A stretch of DNA of 10,644 nucleotides from Acidobacteriota bacterium (GCA_021780095.1 JAJXZK010000287.1:1-10644), one strand, 5' to 3'; shown: positions 1-8,031, counted from the stretch's first letter. Notes: generated by a model from the letters alone, not told the origin. Translations and numbers: made by a program.

Positions 1-1998
1 ATAATCTCCTCCTACACCTTGTTGCGGCCGGCAATGGCCGGCGAGACTGACGCCATCGATGGCGGGAAACTCCTGCGGGAACAGGCGCTCCTGCACTTCG
101 CGGGCGACCTCAATCTCACGATGGATACGCTCCCGTTGGGTGGCTTCGTTGGCCAGTGAACGAGCCAGGTTGCCGATCTCGAGCGCCAGCCCGGTCTGGG
201 TTGCGACCGACTCCAACAACCGCAGATCCGTGGGCGTGTACGGTTCTTCAGAGCGCTTCGGTCCCAGCGTCATCAAGCCCATCAACTGGTCGCGTCCGGG
301 CAATGGCAATAACAACTCTGTCGACATGGAGTCGAGCATTTCTCGCTCTGCACTGCTGGCGAGCAGCAGCCAGCCATCGGGGTTTTCGCGATAGAGGCGC
401 ACTGGCGTATTGATGCGCATCAGGTTCCGGACGGTGGTCGAGTTCATGGGAAGCTGCACCGATCCGCTTCCGGAAGAGCCGTCGATTTTGATTCCAACGG
501 CCTGCTGCAATTGAAAAGTTTTAGCTCCGCGCAGCAGGACGGCAATCTTGTCGATGTGCAGTGTTTCCGCAAGGCTCTTCAACACCATTTCCAGCATGGG
601 ACCGCTCTCGTTGTATTTGCGGACGCGATGGGAAAGCTCGGCAAGCAACTGCTCGGAGTTATACGCTTCACGAAAGAATTTTCGATCCAGCCATGATGAC
701 AGGTTCTTGGTGAACTGCGACCGCAACAGCAGGAAAAGGGCCGCCAGAATCGCAATCTCGATAGCAGAGCGGACCGTGAGGGATGGGGAACGTAGGGCAG
801 CGATGAGTAAGACAACCAGACCGGTGAGTACACCGGTGCGGACCACGGTGAGAGTAGCTCGAGCCAGGGCATATTTGGTGCCCATGCGCAGCAGGATGCG
901 TACATCCATCGCCCGCTGTACCACGATGACATACGCGAGCGTGAATGGAAAGATCAGAAATAGCACCGTGCCAATGCCGCCGATCCACTGGCCTTGCAGG
1001 TTGACGTGGAACAAGGGCAGTATCACGAAAAAGACCAGCAGCGATCCGAGTCCGATGGCAGAGCCTACGCTCAATGCTCGTAGCCTCCTGCGGGCGTCCG
1101 CCGTGGAGGCCGAATGGGATTTCTCTCCAAGAGCGTAGCAGTACAGTGTGATACACACGAAGGCGAAACCGGAGATGATGCGGCCAATCCAGAGGTTGGC
1201 GACCGTGTCGATCCGGCTCCAGGAAGAAAAATATTCTTCCCCGATCGATACGAAGCCAGCCACGATAACTGCGACCAGGATGGGAGAGATCAGAACGAAT
1301 TTCAACCATGGAAATTTGCGATCCAGGCGCCATCGCTCAGGAAAGTAAAGGCCGAAGAGCAGCAGCGCAATCGGCGTCACCAGTTGCTGCGTTTGCAGCC
1401 ATTCGGTAGACCAGAAGTCCCAGTATCCAGGCCACCAATGCACGCTGAGACTGAAGACCGATTCGGGAAAGGTAAGAATGATCAGGATCAGCCACGCGTT
1501 GAAATCGCGCGGCCTGGCCGCCACGACCCAATAGCCGATGATCAGGCAAATAAACGGCGGCAAGCCATAAAGAAGCAGCAACCCGCCCCATTCGCGGAAC
1601 CTCGGCCTGCTGTCGGAGCTGCGGCCAGTCAACGGAACTGTCGCAACCCTGATCTCGTTATTTGGCCGGCGCACGGTGACCAGAAGTTTGTCTCCGGGGC
1701 GAAGGCGGTCGCGAATCTGCGTCAGCCATGACGCGTAACCTGTGTAGGGTGCGCCGTCTATTTTCTCCAATACGTCGCCGACGGCCAATCCGGCGCGCTT
1801 GGCCTCTGGACGCACTGAAGTGATGCGCACCGAGTCAGGGTCGAGTTGGAACGGCGCATTGGCCCGTCGATGCAGGTCGAAATAATTGTCGATAAAACCG
1901 GCGATGTTGCCAAGGTAATACGCCATGCTGACCGCGATGTAGAGGGCTAGCAGAACATACAGCGCGTAGGAGCTTTTCGATCGCGTCGGTCTGGGCAT
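1..1998 (-). CDS. PDZ / multi-TM / GAF / SpoIIE-RsbU type PP2C phosphatase (C-terminus cut by window edge)
   Basis: A clean minus-strand frame of 666 codons runs from an ATG at 1998 to the first base of the window, so the 3' end is missing. Residues 11-31 form a membrane helix. About 50-125 read as a PDZ domain (SVRPEAKRAGLAVGDVLEKI at 61-80). About 138-427 hold some eight or nine further hydrophobic helices. WLDRKFFREAYN at 436-447 is the juxtamembrane motif common before GAF domains in such sensors, and about 450-610 resembles GAF. A charged helical linker leads into VAREVQERLFP (631-641), a hallmark of RsbU/SpoIIE-type PP2C phosphatases, and the visible part ends at GVGGDY, where the first metal-binding Asp (665) lies. 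By family, the protein would sense a membrane or periplasmic signal and dephosphorylate a partner, often an anti-sigma-factor antagonist; the partner here is unknown. No good Shine-Dalgarno precedes the ATG, so the start is less certain than the frame. Confidence 0.9.
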   Translation of the reverse strand, partial: MPRPTRSKSSYALYVLLALYIAVSMAYYLGNIAGFIDNYFDLHRRANAPFQLDPDSVRITSVRPEAKRAGLAVGDVLEKIDGAPYTGYASWLTQIRDRLRPGDKLLVTVRRPNNEIRVATVPLTGRSSDSRPRFREWGGLLLLYGLPPFICLIIGYWVVAARPRDFNAWLILIILTFPESVFSLSVHWWPGYWDFWSTEWLQTQQLVTPIALLLFGLYFPERWRLDRKFPWLKFVLISPILVAVIVAGFVSIGEEYFSSWSRIDTVANLWIGRIISGFAFVCITLYCYALGEKSHSASTADARRRLRALSVGSAIGLGSLLVFFVILPLFHVNLQGQWIGGIGTVLFLIFPFTLAYVIVVQRAMDVRILLRMGTKYALARATLTVVRTGVLTGLVVLLIAALRSPSLTVRSAIEIAILAALFLLLRSQFTKNLSSWLDRKFFREAYNSEQLLAELSHRVRKYNESGPMLEMVLKSLAETLHIDKIAVLLRGAKTFQLQQAVGIKIDGSSGSGSVQLPMNSTTVRNLMRINTPVRLYRENPDGWLLLASSAEREMLDSMSTELLLPLPGRDQLMGLMTLGPKRSEEPYTPTDLRLLESVATQTGLALEIGNLARSLANEATQRERIHREIEVAREVQERLFPQEFPAIDGVSLAGHCRPQQGVGGDY

Positions 1999-2020
1999 CG
2001 AGGTCAGGAGACTATAGTAT

Positions 2021-2041
2021 CGGAAATCCCGGAATTCCCGG
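2021..2041. promoter_or_regulatory. Tandem 9-bp repeat in the divergent promoter region
   Basis: Between the divergent phosphatase and acyltransferase genes lie two adjacent near-identical 9-mers, CGGAAATCC (2021-2029) and CGGAATTCC (2030-2038), followed by CGG. On the minus strand a TATAGT hexamer just downstream (2012-2017) could be a -10 box for the phosphatase gene, though no good -35 was found. On the plus strand TATACT (2104-2109) could serve the acyltransferase gene. Binding of a regulator here is inference only. Confidence 0.25.
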
Positions 2042-2133
2042 TTATTGTTGTGTACGCAGTTCGGCTTCGCCCGGTTCGCGGAAATCTATCGCAGGCGGCA
2101 CCTTATACTGCGAAAGATTGGAGTCTGTTCCGC

Positions 2134-3357
2134 GTGACCGAGAACCCGGCAGTCGAAGTCGCAGGTCCCTCCCGTAGGCATGTCCCCGCGTTGGATGGTG
2201 TGCGGGGAATGGCCATTCTGCTGGTACTTGTGTCACACCTGATGCTGTTCAACGATCACACGGGCAGCCGGTTTGGTGACTCGTTGTCAGCGCTGCGCGG
2301 ACTGGGCTGGGTGGGCGTGGATTTATTCTTTGTGCTCTCCGGCTTTCTGATCACGGGAATTCTGTTTGACACGTTGCAGGATTCGCATTATTTCCGCAGC
2401 TTTTATATGCGACGATTTTTGCGGATTTTTCCGCTGTATTATGGCTTCCTTTTCTTTCTGCTGATTCTGGGTCACTGGGGCCCGGGAATGCATTTTGAGT
2501 GGAGCGGTCGGCAGTATGTATTGCTGACTTACCTGCAGAACACCGGTCTTTGGTTCCCCGTCACAGATTTTCATCCAGGCATTTGGGCGGATTTGGACCA
2601 CTTCTGGTCGTTGGCGGTCGAGGAGCAGTTTTATCTGTTCTGGCCGCTATTGGTGTTTTTGGTGCGTGGGCGGCGAAGGCTGATGGCGCTGGCGCTGTCG
2701 CTGTCGGGATTCGCGTTGTTGCTGCGAATTGCGCTGTATGTGCATGGCAGCTCGCCGCTGCTGATTTTTATGCTGACGCCGTGCCGGATGGACACGCTGT
2801 TACTGGGAGGAGTGGTGGCGCTGGTCGTTCGCGGAGATAGCCGCTGGATTCCGCGCCGATGGATGGTGCCCGTGGCGCTGATCGCTGCGGTTGTAATTGC
2901 GGCGTATACGCTGTGGCATCTGGGCGGCGATATGCGTTTTTGTTTCTTTGGGGCTACGTTCGGATATTCGGTGATCGCGCTGGGATGCGTTGCCATTCTA
3001 ATTGCGTCGCTGGAGCAGGGGTCGACCGCGCATCGCATCTTCCGTTGGTCGTGGCTGCGCAGCCTGGGGAAATACAGCTACGGCATTTATGTGCTGCATA
3101 TTTTTGTATCGCACGCAGTGTCGACGTTGACCATACGATTGTTGGGGACCAGCTTGCGTATCTGGTTGACACCGCACTTGCATTCGCGACCCTTGGCGGT
3201 GCTGGTGGAGTTCTGCTTCAATGCCGCGGCGGTTTTTCTGGCAGCTTTCTTGAGCTATCACCTATATGAAGTCCACTTTCTGCGGCTGAAACGGTATTTT
3301 GGATACAGGAGAAAATCCACGCAAGCGGCTTCCGGCGCGCGCCTCGCATCCGACTAA
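2134..3357 (+). CDS. Acyltransferase 3 family integral membrane protein (OafA/YrhL type)
   Basis: This 407-residue protein carries the family signatures in order: PALDGVRGMAILLVLVSH at 18-35, with the conserved His at 35; VDLFFVLSGFL at 62-72; FYMRRFLRIFPLYY at 90-103; HFWSLAVEEQFYLFWPL at 156-172; and a late LGKYSYGIYVLH segment. About ten hydrophobic helices fill the rest. Members move acyl groups (often acetyl) across or at the inner membrane onto O-antigen, exopolysaccharide, peptidoglycan or other glycans; the substrate cannot be told from sequence. The GTG start at 2134 was chosen because GGAG lies 10 bases upstream (2120-2123) and the family usually begins shortly before the PALDG motif. 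An in-frame GTG at 2050 would add 28 residues but has no ribosome site and intrudes on the divergent promoter. The gene is followed by a 123-base gap before dxs, so co-transcription is possible but not shown. Confidence 0.9.
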   Translation: MTENPAVEVAGPSRRHVPALDGVRGMAILLVLVSHLMLFNDHTGSRFGDSLSALRGLGWVGVDLFFVLSGFLITGILFDTLQDSHYFRSFYMRRFLRIFPLYYGFLFFLLILGHWGPGMHFEWSGRQYVLLTYLQNTGLWFPVTDFHPGIWADLDHFWSLAVEEQFYLFWPLLVFLVRGRRRLMALALSLSGFALLLRIALYVHGSSPLLIFMLTPCRMDTLLLGGVVALVVRGDSRWIPRRWMVPVALIAAVVIAAYTLWHLGGDMRFCFFGATFGYSVIALGCVAILIASLEQGSTAHRIFRWSWLRSLGKYSYGIYVLHIFVSHAVSTLTIRLLGTSLRIWLTPHLHSRPLAVLVEFCFNAAAVFLAAFLSYHLYEVHFLRLKRYFGYRRKSTQAASGARLASD

Positions 3358-3480
3358 ACAGGCTTCGTGGAAGGCGGCAGGGGTTTCTCGGATATACTTT
3401 CCTATGGGGATGAGCGTCCGGCGACTACAGTCTGCGCCTTCAACCGTAGACGGAGAAATGAGGATGGCTCCTAACAATAC

Positions 3481-5373
3481 ATGAGCAACATTCTCGATAC
3501 GATTCAATCTCCCTCCGACGTCAAATCACTCACCCTGCCACAGCTGGAGCAGTTGGCACAGGAGATTCGCGAGCGCATGATCGACGTGCTGGCGAAGACC
3601 GGAGGCCATCTTGGTCCGAACCTGGGAGTGGTGGAACTGACGCTGGCCCTGCATGTAGTTTTCGATACGCCCAAGGACCATTTCGTTTTCGATGTCAGCC
3701 ATCAGGCCTACATCCATAAGCTGCTGACCGGCCGGCGCGACCGGTTTGAAACCATGCGTCAGCCGGGAGGGCTGAACGGCTTTATGCTGCGCACCGAAAG
3801 CGAGCATGACGTCTATGGTGCGGGTCATGCCGGCACGGCGTTGTCCGCGGCGTTGGGCATGGCGGTGGCACGTGACCTGACCGGTGGCAAGGAGCATGTA
3901 ATCGCGCTGGCCGGCGATGCAGCCTTTACAAATGGGATTTCCTACGAGGCACTGAACAACGTTGCCAGCCAGACCAAGCGGCTCATTATTGTGCTCAACG
4001 ATAATGAGTGGTCGATCGATCGCAACGTTGGAGCCATTTCTTCATACCTGCATCGCATTGTGACCAATGATCGCTACGTCTACCTGCATGAGCGGGCTGG
4101 CCGGCTGATTGAGAAGTTCGGCGGCAAGACTGTGGGCCACGTGGTTCGCCGCGCAGAAGAAGCGGCCAAAGGAATTCTGCTGCCGTCTCTGATCTTTGAA
4201 GAATTCGGACTGACTTACTATGGCCCTATTGATGGTCACAATCTCGGCTTGCTGATTGAGACTTTCAAGTTTTTGAAGACGCAGAATCGGCCTGTCATTC
4301 TGCACGCGCTGACGCAAAAGGGGCGCGGCTTTCAACCCGCGCTGGACAAGCAGAAGAAGTTTCACGGGCTGGGGCCCTACGATCCGAAAACTGGCGAGAC
4401 GAAGGCGGCCGGCGCGAAGGCCTACGCCGAAGTGTTTGCGGAAGCCATGGTGAAGCTGGCGGATCATAACGACAAGGTGGTTGCGATCACAGCCGCCATG
4501 CCAAATGGAACCGCGCTCGACCTGTTTCGACCGCACCATCCCAAACGGTATTTCGATGTGGGCATCGCGGAAGAGCACGCAGTAATTTTCGCGGCGGGCA
4601 TGGCGACTCAAGGGCTACATCCGTTCTGCGCGATTTATTCGACATTTTTACAGCGGGCCTACGATCCCATCATTCATGACGTGTGTCTGCAGAATCTGCC
4701 GGTGGTTTTCTGCATGGACCGTGCTGGACTTTCAGGTGACGATGGTCCCACGCATCATGGTCTTTTCGACATCAGCTATCTGCGCGGCGTACCGAACATT
4801 ATTGTGATGGCACCCAAGGACGAAAACGAATTGGCAGACATGCTGCAAACAGCACTCGAGCATGAAGGTCCATCAGCGGTTCGCTATCCGCGTGGAGCTG
4901 GCCCCGGAGCTGTCGTAAGGGAACAACCGACCGCGCTTCCCATTGGTAAAGCGGAAGTATTGCGCGAAGGCAGTGAGGTCGCCATTTGGGGACTGGGGGC
5001 ACTCGTGCCAATGGCGTCGGAGTTGCACAGTCAGCTGGAGCGGGAAGGGTATTCCGCGGCGCTCGTCAATGCGCGTTTTGCCAAGCCGCTCGATAGCGAA
5101 TTGCTGGAAAAATATGCCCGCCGCGTCGGCTTGATTGTCACCTTTGAAGATCACGTGCTAATGGGTGGATTCGGCAGCGCGGTGCTGGAATATCTCTCCA
5201 GCCAGAATCTGCGTGTCCCGGTGGTGCGAATCGGCTGGCCGGATGCCTTCATCGAGCACGGCAAGGTGGATCAACTGCGCGAGAAATATGGCCTTTCGGT
5301 GGCGGCGGCTCTGGAAAAGTCACGGCCCTTCCTGAAGACGTTGCCGCGCAAACGCTTCGCCGTCACTGGATAA
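3481..5373 (+). CDS. dxs: 1-deoxy-D-xylulose-5-phosphate synthase
   Basis: DXS condenses pyruvate and glyceraldehyde 3-phosphate, using thiamine diphosphate and a divalent metal, in the first step of the MEP isoprenoid pathway; it also feeds thiamine and pyridoxal synthesis. At 630 residues it has the usual length. Active-site equivalents are visible at a constant offset from E. coli DXS: His43 (GGHLGPNLG), metal ligands Asp146 and Asn175 (VLNDNEWSID), catalytic Glu364 (AEEHAV), Tyr386, Arg392 (STFLQRAYD), Asp421 and His425 (GDDGPTHHG), and Arg471 (SAVRYPRG). It departs from the common pattern at GDAA (145-148, usually GDGA) and DVSHQAY (71-77, usually DVGHQAY). The ATG at 3481 is the first start after an in-frame stop at 3472-3474. 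The Shine-Dalgarno is weak (AGGA 16 bases upstream), and TATACT at 3393-3398 is a possible -10. No other MEP-pathway gene is adjacent. Confidence 0.95.
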   Translation: MSNILDTIQSPSDVKSLTLPQLEQLAQEIRERMIDVLAKTGGHLGPNLGVVELTLALHVVFDTPKDHFVFDVSHQAYIHKLLTGRRDRFETMRQPGGLNGFMLRTESEHDVYGAGHAGTALSAALGMAVARDLTGGKEHVIALAGDAAFTNGISYEALNNVASQTKRLIIVLNDNEWSIDRNVGAISSYLHRIVTNDRYVYLHERAGRLIEKFGGKTVGHVVRRAEEAAKGILLPSLIFEEFGLTYYGPIDGHNLGLLIETFKFLKTQNRPVILHALTQKGRGFQPALDKQKKFHGLGPYDPKTGETKAAGAKAYAEVFAEAMVKLADHNDKVVAITAAMPNGTALDLFRPHHPKRYFDVGIAEEHAVIFAAGMATQGLHPFCAIYSTFLQRAYDPIIHDVCLQNLPVVFCMDRAGLSGDDGPTHHGLFDISYLRGVPNIIVMAPKDENELADMLQTALEHEGPSAVRYPRGAGPGAVVREQPTALPIGKAEVLREGSEVAIWGLGALVPMASELHSQLEREGYSAALVNARFAKPLDSELLEKYARRVGLIVTFEDHVLMGGFGSAVLEYLSSQNLRVPVVRIGWPDAFIEHGKVDQLREKYGLSVAAALEKSRPFLKTLPRKRFAVTG

Positions 5374-5442
5374 TCGCCGGGCGATGCGCTGTTCTGAAGT
5401 CGAATTCCAATCGTGGACTTTCGTTGTGCATACATGCAAGTC

Positions 5443-5502
5443 TTGACCGGACTGAAAACCTTACCTATTTTGCTTTACAACCCCCATATTCCCGACGATA
5501 CT
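5443..5502 (+). promoter_or_regulatory. Candidate sigma-70 promoters for the DUF3617 gene
   Basis: Two overlapping matches are visible. One is TTGACC (5443-5448), 17 bases, TATTTT (5466-5471). The other is TTTACA (5474-5479), 17 bases, GATACT (5497-5502). Either would give a 5' leader of roughly 40-75 bases before the ATG at 5550. This fits the DUF3617 gene being transcribed separately from dxs, although no intrinsic terminator was found after dxs. Confidence 0.4.
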
Positions 5503-5549
5503 GGCTCCGCGCGCTTGAGGTGAGCCTCAACGCAAGCGGGGAGGGGCAT

Positions 5550-6083
5550 ATGCAGAAGCGGATTTTGTTGTCGATAGCGTTATTGGGATTTCTAGGGGCA
5601 GCGCTGGCACAGATTTCCGCGCCCCCAGTGAAGATGGGTCTTTGGCAGACAAAGGTAACGAGTACGATGGCCGGATTCCAAATTCCACCGGACGTCGCTG
5701 CCAGATTGAAGGCGATGGGCAGGCCGGTGCCCGGGGGAGAGCCACAGACAATTGTTTCCCAGTCTTGTTTGACTCCGGAGAAGTGGAAAGGCATGTTCAG
5801 CCATATGCAGCGCAACCATGATTGCCAATTCACGAATGAACACCAATCTTCTACTGGAATGTCGGCTGACATGGCCTGCAAATCTTCTGACGGGCAATTC
5901 AGTTCGAAGGGTCACATCGATACAAGATTCACGAGTTCGGAGAAGATGACCGGAAAAGTGCATATGGAATCAATCAGCCGATCTCAACCCCAACCGATTG
6001 TGACGGACGTTAGTTTCGAAAGCGGGTATCAGGGCGCGGACTGCAAGGGAATTTCCCCGGACTCGCCCAAGATACTTCAGTAA
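5550..6083 (+). CDS. Secreted DUF3617-family protein
   Basis: The 177-residue product begins with a clear Sec signal peptide: MQKR, a hydrophobic core, then AALA before Gln21. The mature part opens with VKMGLWQTKVTSTMAG (27-42), the GLW-plus-beta-strand start of DUF3617 proteins, and continues with QSCLTPEKWK (71-80) and a beta-rich section holding Cys92, Cys110 and Cys165. Together with Cys73 these could form two disulfides. The family is periplasmic or cell-surface and has no assigned function. The ATG at 5550 is preceded by a strong purine-rich ribosome site (GGGGAGGGG, 5538-5546). An in-frame ATG at 5424 would add 42 residues ahead of the signal peptide and run through the candidate promoters, so it was not used. 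Confidence 0.85.
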   Translation: MQKRILLSIALLGFLGAALAQISAPPVKMGLWQTKVTSTMAGFQIPPDVAARLKAMGRPVPGGEPQTIVSQSCLTPEKWKGMFSHMQRNHDCQFTNEHQSSTGMSADMACKSSDGQFSSKGHIDTRFTSSEKMTGKVHMESISRSQPQPIVTDVSFESGYQGADCKGISPDSPKILQ

Positions 6084-6546
6084 AATGCTTGGAATCGTGT
6101 GATGCACGTCCGCTCGGGTCGGGGTGGAGAACTCCCACGCCGAGCGAAGCGGAGTGATTCGGAAACGGCCGCTTTGTCTATCAGCGGGGACTCCGCCAAA
6201 TAGTTCAGTCGCAATGCGGCGGTTCGATCTCTGTCGCAGCTAGCGCAGGCACGAGTTGCGCGAAGCCGGCATTTGTATTGCGGCTGCGCAAGGCGGTCAA
6301 CAACGCTGCCGCACCTACGATCAACTTGGCTGCGATTACTGGAGACGCCCCCATCCTGACGCCGTAGGCAATCCAAGGCAGGCCGCCGACTCGATGTTCA
6401 AAGCCCCCGATGCCAACATCTCCCGCGAGACAATCCATGAATCGTTAGAGCTGAACGTCGAGGTAGACGTCGTTTTCCGGGTCAGGGGATTCGCGGGTCG
6501 GGCCACTCGAATGCACGGTTTCATCCATTTGGCGAATCTGCTTGGT
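6084..6546. other. 463-base gap with inverted repeats; no convincing gene
   Basis: Just after the DUF3617 gene, CGCTCGG (6111-6117) pairs with CCGAGCG (6140-6146), and GCGGAGT (6149-6155) pairs with ACTCCGC (6190-6196), giving two consecutive hairpins. Neither is followed by a T-run, so they are not typical intrinsic terminators. Further on, ACGTC and GACGT form an inverted repeat (6455-6470) that could be an operator for the downstream barrel gene. A minus-strand frame at 6205-6438 (77 residues, one hydrophobic stretch) is open but has no visible ribosome site and lies antisense to another open frame. No clear promoter was found. Confidence 0.4.
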
Positions 6547-7299
6547 ATGAATGACAATATGGAAATGGTTTCTAAACATTTGCTGCGGCGAGTATCCAGG
6601 GCCGCGCTGTACTGTACAGCCGGATTTTTCTTCGTCGCTTTGTCATCCTTTGGTCAGAAGACGCTGGTTGAAAAGACTGACGCGATCGTAAAAAACACGG
6701 ACGTCAACGTCAATGTCTTCGGAACGTTTCCTTCGACAGCCACCGGCAACGCCGCGGTCGATCCGGTGACTGGTGCGGTCCCGCCGGGTGCCACGTCATT
6801 GAAACAATCGGCCGACTCAGCTCCCGGGTTCAGAATTGGCGCTCGCCATGTCTTCAGCCCGATTTTCGGTCTCGAGATGAACTTCGGCTATAACCCCGCG
6901 ACGCAATACTTCAAGGGCGGTACATACGTCCAGGATGGTGTGGTGTATTCGCACGCCAAGTCTTTCACCATCGACTACGTCGCGACGGTGCCACATCTCT
7001 ACCACGGATTTCAGCCATTTTTTCTGGGCGGGGCGGGGCTGATTTCCTACAACATCTCGAGTTACATCGAAGCGCCGCCGGGCCAACCGGCGCTTCCGGT
7101 CAAGCCGATTAAGATTCCGGTCTTCGAATATGGCGCTGGAGCCGACTATCATCCGTCCATGTTTCCGAACTTCATGTCCATCCGGCTTCAATATCGTGGA
7201 CTGGTGGGTCATGCGCCAGGCTATAAGAATCCGCTGCTTGCTACCAATAGCCTGATCAACATTGCCGAGCCCCAGATCGGCTTCGTGTTCAAGTTCTAA
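6547..7299 (+). CDS. Outer-membrane beta-barrel protein (OmpA/OmpW-like barrel), function unknown
   Basis: From the ATG at 6547 the product has 250 residues. A basic stretch and hydrophobic core (about 8-36, ending ALSSFGQ) make a signal peptide, with mature protein from about Gln37. The rest alternates short amphipathic strands with Gly/Asn/Pro turns: NVFGTFPS, GFRIGARHVFSPIFGLEMNF, SFTIDYVATVP, FQPFFLGGAGLISYNI, FEYGAGADYH and MSIRLQYRG. It ends IGFVFKF, with the C-terminal Phe typical of substrates of the outer-membrane assembly machinery. This resembles the small eight-strand barrels common in Acidobacteriota; the cargo or role is unknown. None of the starts 6547, 6559 and 6565 has a good Shine-Dalgarno; 6565 would give the most standard signal peptide. 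The frame stays open upstream to 6256, but that extension would bury the signal peptide and is unlikely. Confidence 0.75.
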   Translation: MNDNMEMVSKHLLRRVSRAALYCTAGFFFVALSSFGQKTLVEKTDAIVKNTDVNVNVFGTFPSTATGNAAVDPVTGAVPPGATSLKQSADSAPGFRIGARHVFSPIFGLEMNFGYNPATQYFKGGTYVQDGVVYSHAKSFTIDYVATVPHLYHGFQPFFLGGAGLISYNISSYIEAPPGQPALPVKPIKIPVFEYGAGADYHPSMFPNFMSIRLQYRGLVGHAPGYKNPLLATNSLINIAEPQIGFVFKF

Positions 7300-7354
7300 C
7301 CTTGCCACTCTCAATTATCAGTCATGTTTGTCTGCCGGCAAGGAGCTTGTCGGC

Positions 7355-7864
7355 GTGACAACTGCGCTGCATATGCGACATGCCAATCCTCCCCAGCACC
7401 ACCGCTGGCTGGAGTTGATTGGTGTGCTGAAGCTGGTGAAGGGTGCGTTTTTTGTGGCGCTGGGGTTTGGGTTGCTGCGCATGCTGCACCACGACCTGTA
7501 CCTGTTCGCGCTGCAAGCGGTCGAGGCATTGCACTTGGATCCAGACAGGCAGGTCATTGCCACACTGCTCGACAAGGTGACGCTGTTGAGCGACCATCGG
7601 CTGAAGCAGTTGAGCGCGGTGGTTTTTATTTATGCGGGTCTCGATTTTGTTGAGGGCGCCGGATTGGTGCTGGAGAAACGCTGGGCGGAGTACTTTACCT
7701 TGATCCTGACCGTGGCGTTGCTGCCGCTGGAAGCGTTCAAGTTGATTCACCACCCGAACCACTGGACCCTGGTGCTTTTGCTGGTGAATATTCTGATCGC
7801 CATCTATCTGGCATGGCTGGTATTGCCACGGCGACCCTCCGCCGAAAAGGTCGGTGTTTTGTAA
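7355..7864 (+). CDS. DUF2127 family integral membrane protein
   Basis: The 169-residue product matches the DUF2127 pattern well: WLELIGVLKLVKGAFFVALG (18-37, first helix), a short region with LHLDPD (59-64), then AVVFIYAGLDFVEGAGL (88-104), KRWAEYFTLILTVALLPLEA (108-127) and a last helix, LVLLLVNILIAIYLAWLVL (139-157). That makes about four membrane helices. No biochemical function is established for the family. The GTG at 7355 was chosen because AAGGAG (7340-7345) sits nine bases upstream; an ATG at 7373 is the alternative. The frame is open back to 7262, but that would overlap the barrel gene. The 55-base gap after the barrel gene allows co-transcription. Confidence 0.85.
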   Translation: MTTALHMRHANPPQHHRWLELIGVLKLVKGAFFVALGFGLLRMLHHDLYLFALQAVEALHLDPDRQVIATLLDKVTLLSDHRLKQLSAVVFIYAGLDFVEGAGLVLEKRWAEYFTLILTVALLPLEAFKLIHHPNHWTLVLLLVNILIAIYLAWLVLPRRPSAEKVGVL

Positions 7865-7887
7865 AGGTTCGTCTCAATCTCCAAACA

Positions 7888-8031
7888 GTTGGGACCTGGA
7901 AGCTTTCGATCAATCCCGGCATTTGGATGTTGGAAATCGCCTCCAATGGCACCTACGAATTCCACAATGAAGCAGACGACGGGGCCGCATCTCAGGCGGG
8001 TACGTTTTCTGCAATTCGCGGCCGTTGGTAA
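7888..8031 (+). pseudogene. Probable remnant of a secreted or membrane-anchored beta-rich protein domain
   Basis: Right after the DUF2127 gene, one frame reads as a plausible beta-rich domain: VGTWKLSINPGIWMLEI, then NGTYEFHNEADDG and AGTFSAIRGRW, ending at a TAA (8029-8031). It has no sensible start codon or ribosome site; the frame is only open because it continues through the end of DUF2127 in another phase. A different phase directly after the stop reads RPLVICCIVIAAATLLLSIP, a membrane-like stretch, also without a start. The pattern resembles lipocalin-like GTW...G.Y.F domains of Acidobacteriota hypothetical proteins, from memory rather than a search. It is best read as a decayed or truncated gene. 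Confidence 0.35.

Noticed and set aside
668..1333. Minus-strand 221-residue frame
   Set aside because: It lies on the same strand as the phosphatase gene but in the wrong phase; its composition is rich in His, Arg and Cys and matches nothing.
548..1731. Long plus-strand open frames opposite the phosphatase gene
   Set aside because: They are antisense to a continuous 666-codon frame with clear PDZ, membrane, GAF and phosphatase motifs, and have Arg/Ser-rich compositions with no domains.
4042..4611. 189-residue minus-strand frame inside dxs
   Set aside because: It is antisense to highly conserved DXS motifs, with no ribosome site or domain.
5424..5549. In-frame upstream extension of the DUF3617 protein
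   Set aside because: A strong ribosome site and signal peptide mark the start at 5550, and the extension covers likely promoter sequence.
6256..6546. In-frame upstream extension of the outer-membrane protein
   Set aside because: It would place 97 residues of non-protein-like sequence ahead of a clear signal peptide.
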